Below the pieces are notes generated by a model, which did not search any database, had not been told where the DNA came from, and saw nothing but the letters and a program-made list of their open reading frames with translations. The position numbers were made by a program, and so were the translations under genes. DNA of 64,000 nucleotides from assembly GCA_026873275.1 (NCBI GenBank), contig JANTUC010000015.1, positions 620,001 to 684,000 on the forward strand, given 5' to 3'. Position 1 is the stretch's first letter, and every line of letters starts with the position of its first letter. Source of the stretch: Pseudopithomyces maydicus. Lineage: Eukaryota > Ascomycota > Dothideomycetes > Pleosporales > Didymosphaeriaceae. Below, one piece after another: positions 55,154 to 64,000 of the stretch.

Positions 55154-58115
55154 ATGCCCGGTGCTAGGAATCTTCCTGCGCGTGCCTCGCAACGCCGGAG
55201 CGCAAATCAGCAGGATGATGACCCTCCTTCGCGAACCCGGTCTGGTCGCGGTCCAAAGTCGGCTTCAAAATCAGACATCCAGCCAGACATTGTCTCGCCC
55301 AAAGCCACTTCCCATCAGGCAAGCACTACTCCCCAGACGAGGAAGACAACCCGTCAAGCATCAACTGTCACCAATTATGCCGATCTGGAGGCTGGTAACC
55401 TTGTCTATGGTCTATGGGAGTCGCCAATCTTTCACGTGTTCGGCATCCCACGCGAATTCTTGGACACCCTGAAAGAACAAAAGCCTTCAAAGCACCGCGA
55501 CCCGCCTGCACTCAACAGCTTTTCAACTCAATCTGACAGCATGAGCGATGAGGAGAGTGATGAAGAACCTCCTTCGCCCCAACCTGCGACAGCCAGGGGT
55601 CGCGGCCGTGGTGGTCGCGGAAGCCGGGGTGGACGAGGCCGCGGCGGTAGGGGTCGAGGAAGCCGTGGAGGCAGAGGAGGTAAAGTATTTGCTTCATCGC
55701 AATGGACAGGGCCTTCGCGAACTCGCCCATCTCGCAATGCTGCGCCTGCCTTTCCCTTAATGGAAGACGATGATGAGGAACCGTCCAATCAGGAGTCGGC
55801 TATGGAAGATGCCAAGTTCTCCGATATGGAATCCGATACCATGAACGAACTGTCCGGAGACGAATTCGAACCATTTCATGACAAGTACAAGGAGCATGAC
55901 AGTCTTGACGATAGTGACGAAACCGGGGACGTGCTTCCGAAAACTCCGCCGGGTTCGCCGCCAGCAGCACTCGTGCAAGCCTATAGAGACCCGGACTCCA
56001 AGATTCCTATTCCACCTCATGTGGCCAAGTTGTCGCTGCCAGAGAAATCTGCATCACGTACACGCACACCAAAGGATGGCGCTTCAACACCAGTGCCTTC
56101 GGCACCTAAGTTACCTTCTCTTACCCCAGACGAAGATGCATTGTCCGAATCTGATCTTCCAGGACCGTGGATCGACGGTGCACCTGACCCTATTGAGGCT
56201 GAGTGCGAGGACAGAGCCGACTACCTCTTGCAAAAACGATACAAACCCATGGTTGACGTCCAGAGCGTCGTTGCTTCGTTGACCAAATATGCTTTTGCAC
56301 AACGAAGCACTGAGAGCTTGTATGCGCTGGCTGAAAATACCCAGAGAATATTAAGGGCCTGGCAAGATGAGTATCTTTTACTGGACGCTCGAGTAGGTTT
56401 TATCAAACCGTAGTTGACACATGCTAATCTTTCCAGACTGCTCCACATGCTCACCCACCGAAGAAGCCTTGCAATGGTGGTCGTATTCCTATCAATCCAT
56501 TGGTATATGAGGACATGAAAGAGGCAGATGTATATGGCTACACGTATAACCCCAAGATATCAGAACCTGGCTTTCAAGATCCCTTTATCCAGCGCCCAGG
56601 TCACGAGCAATCGGGCGGTAGAGAACTGCGCCAACGTCGTGGTAATGCCATGCTGGATTCTGCTGCCCCTAGTGAAGAAGAGGAAGAGGATGAAGAGGGC
56701 AGACCCGCGAAGCGACAACGCAGAGCAACACGCCGGTTCGAACCTAGCGAAGCAGGAACTGGGACCACTACACCCAAAAAGCATAATGGATGGGGTGGGG
56801 CACGAAAGAAAGGAGTAAGCAAGTATGCAAAGCCTGCTGAGCTGGCTGATTCTGCGACACCTGAGCCAGACGGGCGTGGTAAACGTGGAAAGGGTTTACT
56901 TCACCCACGGGTACAAGAAATGCGGGAAGAGTCTGCCATCACTAGCTCTGGCGATGAGGGCTCCTCCAATGCACAATCAGTGGATGATGACGATCATCAG
57001 GCCCGGTCGTCGAAGCGCGGTGGCAGAGGTGGTGGTAGAGGCGGTAGAGGACGAGGTGGATATGGCGCCAAGGGGGCGAGAAAGAGGATGTTCGAAGAAG
57101 AAGAGCTTATTCCATCGACACATACACAAAATGGGCCTCCACCTGCTCTCCAGTCTTTGAGCCAGGGACAGAACCAATTTACACTAGATGCGCATATGCC
57201 GACGGCTGTTCCGCCCCCTTCGATCGGTCCACATTCTACAGAAACCGTCTTCCAAGCGACGCCTCAACCACCTGGATACTCGGACATCGGTGTTCCTCCC
57301 CCAAGCGCACACACTCCCGACACGTACATGAATACGACGCCACTCAGTCAGTATAGCAATCCATATGATGACTCGGCGAACAACTCTGCCTCTGGATCTC
57401 GCAAAAAGCCACGCGTTAAGAGCGAGAAGCGGAGTCAATCCATGACAATTTGGTGGGCAGAGCGTAAGGCTCGCCAAAAGGAAGCTGGTGAAAAGAGCGG
57501 TACACCTCCAAAGCCGCCGATATCACGCTCTAATTCTGGTACTGGACGCCGAGGTGGCAAGACATCGGCAGCCGGATCGCCAGCTGCAAAGCCACTTCCT
57601 GAACCGCCCCATCGCCAAATACCGTTCTCCTACCCAGATCCACATGCCCACGCACCGCTTCCTCCCGCGCCAGCTCCTCACGAAGTCCAGGCTTACCATT
57701 CACATCCGTCCCTCCCAACACCCTTCTCCGCACCGTCACCCTCCAGCGCCTATGCGCCCCCGGTTTCCTATCCACCTCCACCTTCTCACGTTATGCAACC
57801 GTCGGCCATTGTCGCCCTTCCAAGCACTATACCACCCCCACCCAGCATACCTCCGGGTCCAGGTCGCACCCTCGCACCTGCACCCTTGCCGCCTCATATC
57901 CCGATGGCTGCCTATCCAAGTCCTTACGGACCACGCACTGCGCCACGAACCAAGAGTAATGGGCCTCCCCGATTGCGCCGGCGCCTACCATGCCGAGCCA
58001 TATCAGCCCATACCCGCCAATAAGTATGATGGGGACTGGTACGCCGGGAAGGGATTTGCCGTTCAAGGTCTTGGTCCCAGGCCTGCCACCAGACAACAGG
58101 AGAGAAAGTCGCTAG
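55154..58115 (+). CDS. RGG-box, proline-rich nuclear protein of unknown function; one-base break near the end
   Basis: Exon 1 is 55154-56392, intron 56393-56436 (44 nt), exon 2 from 56437. I do not know the family name. The order is: a basic N-terminus; a conserved block VYGLWESPIFHVFGIPREFL; an RG/RGG tract (bases 55594-55683); an acidic Asp/Glu/Ser region; a folded-looking block, LYALAENTQRILRAWQDEY, with APHAHPPKKPCNGGRIPI after the splice; a bipartite-like RPAKRQRRATRR; a second RGG tract (57013-57090); and a Pro/Ala/His-rich tail. RGG tracts bind RNA and are methylated in nuclear proteins. As read, the frame ends at 58023; one extra C in the run at 57967-57970 gives a natural end (LPFKVLVPGLPPDNRRESR) at 58115, total 972 residues. 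Confidence 0.78.
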
Positions 58116-58968
58116 GTGCTAATAATGTGATAGCTAGGGTATCTAGCTTTTCGGTTTGACCGGGATATGTAAAAAAGGATATGGAAGATTGTGTTGGGCA
58201 TGCGGCTTGTTTTGGGCATTATTATTAACGATACTGACATCTTAGCGATACGGCAAAGCGAGCTGCATCCAATTTTCTTGTACATCAGATAGGAGTCACG
58301 CATTGTATGTGAGTGACTGGGTTGCTTTGGCATCTGGAACTTATGCGTATTTCTTCTGTGTTGTACACTATGTAACATGTAATAATGATTTTGATCTTGC
58401 TAGAAAGGCATGGGATATACAAAAGATTTCCAAGTCGATCAAGAGTAGTCGGCAGTGCTGTCCAAGTGCCAGTAGCAGTGCTCGCTTAAGCCGGTATTCT
58501 TGCCGGTACGCACTTCGGCGTCATACCCGCACGCCAAAACCCGCACTACCACCCACGCGTACTCCACAGCACCAATGGCCTACATCGGCCTGTGAAATAT
58601 GTCGCTCAGCATTGGCCGCTGGCTATCAACTAGCGGGCTGCCTCCGGTAGCTCGCTGGAAGGTCGACGATGCCCCTCCTTGAGTAGCAGCTCCATTCCGA
58701 CGTCGAAGGAAGCCGCCTTATAGAAGGAGCTTGGTACCCCCACGAGCCACACTGTGTAGCACGTATCGCAGACGCCGCATTGCATTGACACCTTTCGAGC
58801 TCGCTTGCTTTGTGCCCAACCTATAACGATTGCGCACGTCTCAGGGACAATCGCCCACCCTTTGCGCCTTCCGACGTAGCCAAGTTTATATCCACTTTGC
58901 GTTATTTTATCAATCCTCGAGACACAACATCTACTTGGGTCCTCTGAGTCTACATTCCAACACGAACA
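58116..58968. other. Intergenic, no supported gene
   Basis: The 3' side of the RGG gene and the promoter of the dehydratase gene. A minus-strand frame at 58630-59175 overlaps exon 1 of the dehydratase and has no motif. Confidence 0.5.
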
Positions 58969-61383
58969 ATGGATCCTCGCAATGCAGAGAAGGAAAGTCA
59001 GCCGGAAGAGCCTCGCTTCCTCGATTTCAAACATCTTCCCGAAGGCAGCACGCGGGATGGGAAGCCCGTGCTTAACCGCTGGTCTTCCACCCTCACGAAC
59101 GGGCATGACTTCCCTGGAGCACAGGTAAGCCTTGATATTGAATAGTGTTTGTATTTTTGATTGGATGGTGCTCACGATGCTAACAGGCTATGCTCTACGC
59201 TGCCGGGGTACCCTCCAAAGAAGCGATGAAGACGCAGCCACATGTGGGAATTGCAAGTGTATGGTGGGAGGGTAATCCCTGCAAGTAAGTATTGCAGTAC
59301 CAAAATCGATGCAAAGGGGTTTATTAACAGATGTATAGCATGCACTGTGAGTTTCCGATCTTGATTGCCGGTGCCAAAGTGTACTCGTGAACGATATACT
59401 AGGACGCAAGATTCCTTACCATATACATCACGAAACTCTGTGTTCAGAACTGATGTTTCGACAGTGTTGGATTTGGGCAAGGAAGTCAAGAAAAATTGCG
59501 TACAAAATGACATGCTTGCGTGGCAGTACAACACTATCGGTGTGTCGGATGGAATTACAATGGGAGGAGAAGGTATGACGGCCACTTCTCTGTATCCCAG
59601 TCAGCTTTTACACGAGATTTATGCTGTAGTAGAGCTGCTTTACTAAAATTGCACAGGTATGCGCTTTTCTCTCCAGAGCCGCGAAATAATAGCAGATTCT
59701 CTCGAGACCGTGACCTGCGCACAGCACCACGACGCATGTATTGCTATTCCAGGATGTGACAAGAATATGCCGGGTGTCATAATGGGTAAATTTACCCAAC
59801 CCCTATATCAATGCTTTGACTAAAGTTGCGTCTCTTCATTCAGCCTTTGCGCGGCATAACCGCCCCAGTCTCATGATTTACGGCGGCTCAATCATGCCCG
59901 GCTACTCTGAGACTCTCAAGAAACCCATCAACATCAGCACCACGTACGAGAGCTTTGGAGCATACGTGTACAAGACGCTCAAGTCTGCAGAAGAGGGAAA
60001 ATTCACTCCCGATGAAATCATGGAGGATATCGAGAAGAACGCCTGTCCAGGGGCTGGCGCTTGTGGTAAGTTTAGGCACTATTATTAAAAATAATATATT
60101 TTACTATCTAACCCTTAAAAAAGGCGGCATGTACACGGCCAATACAATGAGCACAAGTCTTGAAGGTATGTTTTGATCATGCGAGACGCTGTTTGAAAAA
60201 TGAGAAAAGTACTAATAGATGACAGCAATGGGATTGACTCTCCCGAATTCATCGACCACGCCTGCAGAGAGCCCGGCCAAGATGAGAGAATGCGCAAAGG
60301 CTGCACAAGCTATCAAGGTCTGCATGGAGCAGAACATTACACCAAAGAAGCTCCTGACAAAAGAGTCTTTCGAAAACGCACTCGTCATGATGATGGCGCT
60401 GGGCGGCTCGACTAACGCCGTGCTACATCTTCTCGCTATAGCTGGCACAGCGGGCGTGCCCCTGACCTTGGACGACTTCCAAAGAGTGTCGAATAAGATA
60501 CCTTTCCTGGCTGATTTGGCCCCATCTGGAAAGTACTTTGCTGCCGATCTCTTCGAGATTGGTGGCATGGCCGCTGTGATGAAGTGTATGCCATCGTTCC
60601 ACCCCTTCTTCGATCTATCCACTTACCCCTGTATAGTGATGGTCGCTGCTGGCCTTCTCAACGGCGATATCCCCACCGTAACTGGCAAGACCCTCCGGGA
60701 AAACATCGACTCTTACCCCTCGCTCCCACAGGATCAAGTTATCATCCGACCACTGAATAATCCTATCAAGAAAACGGGCCACATCGAGATCCTGCGCGGT
60801 AATCTCGCACCACTAGGCGCAGTAGCCAAGATCACAGGCAAAGAAGGTCTGTTGTTCACGGGCAAAGCACTAGTCTTCAACAAAGAGCACGAACTCGATG
60901 CCGCGCTGAACGCTGGCACCATCCCACGTGGTGAGAACGTCGTCGTAGTAGTGCGGTACGAGGGACCGAAGGGCGGACCAGGAAGTATGAAACCTCAATG
61001 ATGGAATGATCATCACATCTTGGCTGACTTTTTCAACAGTGCCAGAACAGCTCAAGGCTTCCGCCGCAATCATGGGTGCGAAGCTCACGAATATTGCGCT
61101 CATAACCGACGGTCGATACTCAGGTGCAAGTCACGGATTCATCGTGGGCCACATATGTCCCGAGGCGGCAGTTGGTGGACCTGTAGCCGTGGTCCAAAAT
61201 GGAGACATGATTACGATTGATGCTGAAAAGAATAGAATAGACATGGATGTCTCAGACGAGAAAATACAGAGGAGGCTGAAGGAATGGAAGAAGCCCAAGG
61301 CGGTCGTGACGAGGGGCGTACTAGCCAAGTACGTGAAACTAGTGGGGGATGCGAGTACGGGAGCGATGACAGATCTGTTTTAG
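58969..61383 (+). CDS. IlvD/Edd-family dehydratase (dihydroxy-acid dehydratase type)
   Basis: Ten exons: 58969-59124, 59187-59284, 59339-59346, 59465-59572, 59657-59785, 59844-60065, 60124-60165, 60226-60585, 60637-60984 and 61040-61383; total 604 residues. The third exon is 8 nt and supplies Met-His of the CNMHLLDLG block; the intron at 60586-60636 is 51 nt without a stop, so it can be missed. Cluster ligands are visible: Cys in EGNPCN, in IPGCDKNMPG, and in CPGAGACGGMYTANTM. NTIGVSDGITMGGEGMR and LITDGRYSGASHGFIVGH complete the family pattern. The enzyme removes water from dihydroxy acids, in the Ilv3 case the last shared step of valine/isoleucine/leucine synthesis. No clear mitochondrial presequence is seen, so it may be a paralogue of mitochondrial Ilv3, possibly acting on sugar acids. 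Confidence 0.92.
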
Positions 61384-61719
61384 ACTCAAGGTAGTACACG
61401 GGCGCTTAGAAAATTGTTATGCTTTTACGCCAGTAGTTGCAAATCGGCCAAGATCAACGTAGCGATCCCTTCTACGTGCGAAAATAGGGGAATTTGCATA
61501 TGACGTGCCATTGTGATTCACAAAAATTCGAGATGGTATCATTGATATGCACTGGGTCGATGCCCACACTTTCATTTTCAACGCCCGAGGCTCCGTAGCC
61601 TAACGTGCTCGTGAACGCCGTAAGCCGTAACCCGTAGATGACCCATGACTGCCCGCGGCGCGGTGTTCTTCGTCAGGGCAGTCTAATGCTGTCTAGCCTT
61701 CCAACCGTCGTTCCAACAT
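61384..61719. other. Short intergenic region between converging genes
   Basis: The 3' ends of the dehydratase gene and of RPS19 face each other. Nothing else is seen. Confidence 0.5.
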
Positions 61720-62397
61720 TTACTCGTCATCCTCCTCCTCCTCAGCCTCGAGGGTGGTCTGAGCGATACGGTCCAAATCACGCTGGCCGGCCTGGGTGAT
61801 GCGGCGTCCACCCTTGTCCTCGTCGTGCTCAACGACACCGATCTTCTCGAGCGACTGGAGGACCTTGCGGTCAACGGATCCGGAGGCGTCGACGTGGTGG
61901 GAGGGGCGCGAGCCACGGTTCTTGGTGGAGCCGTGAACCTTCCTCAGGCGGCCAACACCAACGGTCTTGCGCATGTAGACGTGGCGGGCGACGGCAGCGG
62001 CGCGGACGTAGTACCAGTCGATGTCCTGGGGAGGAGCTCCTTGGAGTCTACGATTTGTTAGGCATGTCTGCTCACAGTGGAAAACTTCGAAATACGTACG
62101 GCCAGTCTTGACGGTATCAACCCAGCCTGTAGATAATGCAGTCAGCAAATTATCCCCCAGCGACGGGATTCAGGCTTTCCCTTCACCCGCTGAGTAGAAA
62201 CGAACCTGGGCTGAAGAATTGTTAGCACGGTGTTGAAGTTTTAGGGTTGTAATAATACGTACATGGGAAGCTTTCCCTGGCGCTTCAAGAACGCGGCATA
62301 GGCGTTGATGAACTTCTGCGCGTCGACGTCCTTAACTGAGACTCCGCTGGCCTGGCGTTAGCTACGAAATTTGGCAGCGGTGCAGCGCATACCCCAT
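61720..62397 (-). CDS. RPS19: 40S ribosomal protein S19 (eS19), five exons, one base missing in the given sequence
   Basis: Exons on the minus strand: 62397-62393 (5 nt), 62346-62263, 62210-62206 (5 nt), 62126-62100 and 62047-61720. Together they are one base short of 150 codons. The protein reads MGGVSVKDVDAQKFINAYAA, then PGWVDTVKTG, DIDWYYVRAAAVARHVYMRK, VGRLRKVHGSTKNRGSRPSHH and GGRRITQAGQRDLDRIA, which is eS19 throughout, with an acidic tail. It sits in the head of the small ribosomal subunit and is needed for 18S rRNA maturation. One more G in the run at 62033-62034 (plus strand) restores the conserved KELPPQDIDW. The gene is essential in yeast when both copies are lost, so the missing base is very probably an error. 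Intron-rich 5' ends are common in fungal ribosomal protein genes. Confidence 0.95.
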
Positions 62398-63133
62398 TTT
62401 GATTGATTGCTAGGGATTAGTTGGAAGGAGGGCGAGGGTGTCGGCGGAGATCGTTGTCGATTGTCAGGTCGAAGTCTTCAAAGACGTTGGCGCTGCGGCT
62501 TGGTGTGCGGTGGATTTCGCGTTCGCTTAATTTAGTGCAGGGTGCTACGGAAAATTGGTCGGGCCGAGTCTAGCAGTGAACCATCACATGAGTAGTGCTC
62601 AGTGCACACCTCGCCCCTCTGACATGGGAACATCATTAGCTTTGCGTTTCATCAGGATGCGCCTGCGACTTGCTTATGCTCGATATGCTCTGATACCGTG
62701 ACCTATAGAGGCAAATGCGTCAATTCACTCAATGTCTCTATGTGTGTGCCTTATGGCTACTGAGCACGACAAATCTGCGTATCAGCACTCATGTATAAAT
62801 CCAATTGAACATAGCTGAGAGGACATTCATGGTGGATAGACAGCCCCACAACGTATCAGTGCTATAAGCACGGTAGCCATGGCGGTAGTAGCCTTGCCTC
62901 GTTTATCGGATAGAGCTGGGCGGAGTCTCACCCGAGCGTCTCCCCCAACACGGCCACGGCCAAGTTTTACAATTTAAGTATAAGATGGCATCGATTACTC
63001 TGTGCACATTGTATATTACACTAGATATCCTATCGCTCTTCTGTCATTCTTGATCAACACAATATTCAAAGCCCTGATAATACATATATACATATATATA
63101 TATAATCAAACCGCTGAGAATTGACCAACAAGC
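62398..63133. promoter_or_regulatory. Divergent promoter region between RPS19 and the sulfotransferase-like gene
   Basis: This 736-bp region holds both promoters. An AT-rich dinucleotide tract lies at 63082-63107 (catatatacatatatata), 27 bp before the ATG at 63134, and may act as a TATA element. No other site is claimed. Confidence 0.45.
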
Positions 63134-63948
63134 ATGCCCACCTACGAGCCAAGATCCGAATCGGGATACAAGCCTGTTGTGGTCCTCCACCTCGCCATGC
63201 CACGCACAGGTTCCCTCTCCATGATGGCCGCCTACCGTATACTTGGCTATACAACACATCATGGCTTCGATTCCGCGTCAACACCCTCTCACCAAGCCCT
63301 CTGGGACCGTGCTGTCGAGGGCAAGTTTGGACGCGCTCCACGCTTTACCCGGGCAGACTATGAGACCGAGCAGTTTCTGGGTCCATATCAAGTTCTCTGC
63401 GATTACCCCACGGTGTGGTTTGCCGAAGAATTTCTAGAACTATGGCCTGAAGCAAAAGTGATCTTGGTTGAGCGCGACGTTGATAAATGGGAAAAGTCCT
63501 TTCGAGAACAAGTTGTACCCTCTTTTTTACGTGGAAGGCTACAATTCTACGCAAGTGTATTGATCCGTGGGTGTCTGCGCGTTTTGCTACTACGATTTGG
63601 AATTGTTTCCAGGATCATTTTCACTGCCATGATCAAGAGGGCCTGAGTAGGAATACGAGGGAAACGTACCTGCGGCATAATGAGTGGGTTAAGAAGAACG
63701 TGCCGGAGGACAGGCTACTTGTGTATGAGCTGGGAAGCGGCTGGGGTCCTTTATGTGATTTCTTATGCAAGAAGGTACCTGATGAGCCGTTTCCCTGGCT
63801 GAATGAGGGCAAAGAGTTCGAGGTTTGGATGCGCAAGATTCAGAGGGACATCTTGATTAGGGGTTTGAAAATTATCGGGCGCGCGGTGGCAGCACCAGTG
63901 TGCATCGCTCTTGTGACTTGGGCAGCATGGAAATTGAATCTGCATTGA
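63134..63948 (+). CDS. Sulfotransferase-like P-loop protein (Sulfotransfer_4 family), one-base break
   Basis: The ATG at 63134 opens a frame with the family start VVVLHLAMPRTGSLSMMAAY (the PRTGS segment is the phosphosulfate-binding P-loop), RILGYTTHHG and AKVILVERDVDKWEKSF. This frame stops early at 63646. From about 63556-63560 (gtgtattga) another frame continues: DPWVSARFATTIWNCF, TYLRHNEWVKKNVPEDRLLVYELGSGWGPLCDFL and PDEPFPWLNEGKEFE, typical of the C-terminal half, with a membrane-like segment before the stop at 63948. The sum is one base short of 272 codons. Members are widespread in Dothideomycetes and lie near secondary-metabolite and NAD-type genes, but their donor and acceptor are untested. 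A sequence error or a real frameshift cannot be told apart here. Confidence 0.8.
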
Positions 63949-64000
63949 TTTTGAGAGGAAGTAAGCTTTTACGTTGTAAGATAGTGCCCCAAAGTCATAT

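Noticed and set aside
1..64000. Transposons, CRISPR arrays, tRNA or rRNA genes, and virus-derived sequences
   Set aside because: I looked for terminal repeats, transposase or reverse transcriptase motifs, cloverleaf-like sequences and repeat-spacer patterns and found none that hold up; CRISPR is not expected in a fungal nucleus.

Overview
The window is nuclear DNA of a filamentous ascomycete, most likely a plant-associated Dothideomycete of the Pleosporales type. The evidence is short spliceosomal introns (44-180 nt, GT-AG with CTAAC/CTGAC-like branch points), genes on both strands about 2-3 kb apart, and a gene set typical of such fungi: HET-domain protein, Ppo fatty-acid dioxygenase, GH11 and GH43 hydrolases, zinc-cluster DNA binding, F-box-like families and a small secreted cysteine-rich protein. 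Genus assignment is inference.

Layout. 1-604: 3' end of a TALE homeodomain regulator. 3323-4477 (-): Pfa5-like palmitoyltransferase. 7506-9899 (+): two small zinc-ribbon-like proteins that share a WYCCNC motif and look like paralogues. 11879-12529 (+): three-exon secreted cysteine-rich protein. 13018-14736 (-): GH43 hydrolase. 15317-15759 (-) and 16132-18198 (+): divergent pair of PET191 and an acid lipase. 18338-19734 (-): lineage-type gene of unknown function with a decayed tandem copy. 21203-27867 (+): DUF1772 protein, nitroreductase, MFS transporter, gamma-glutamyl-cyclotransferase-like protein. 28166-33732 (-): NmrA-like protein, F-box protein, GH11 xylanase. 33733-40204 (-): very large disordered protein and a second MFS transporter. 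41308-43570 (+): broken F-box-like gene and a related fragment. 45615-49060 (+): Ppo oxygenase. 49697-51925 (+): a zinc-cluster/HET fusion. 52258-58115: small basic DUF2462 protein, MTC1, and an RGG-rich protein. 58969-61383 (+): IlvD/Edd dehydratase with a micro-exon. 61720-62397 (-): RPS19. 63134-63948 (+): sulfotransferase-like protein.

How the genes work together. There is no single biosynthetic cluster. Housekeeping functions (RPS19, PET191, MTC1, IlvD) sit among accessory ones for plant cell-wall breakdown (GH43, GH11), oxylipin signalling (Ppo) and nonself recognition (HET).

Three points stand out. First, splicing at 49998-50043 rebuilds a complete Zn2Cys6 motif directly in front of a HET domain. 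Second, six genes (second MFS, HET, MTC1, RGG protein, RPS19, sulfotransferase) each need exactly one extra base to keep frame, most often in a G or C run. Because RPS19 is among them, base loss during sequencing or assembly is the likeliest cause. Third, several gene models depend on very small exons (8 nt in IlvD; 5 nt twice in RPS19).
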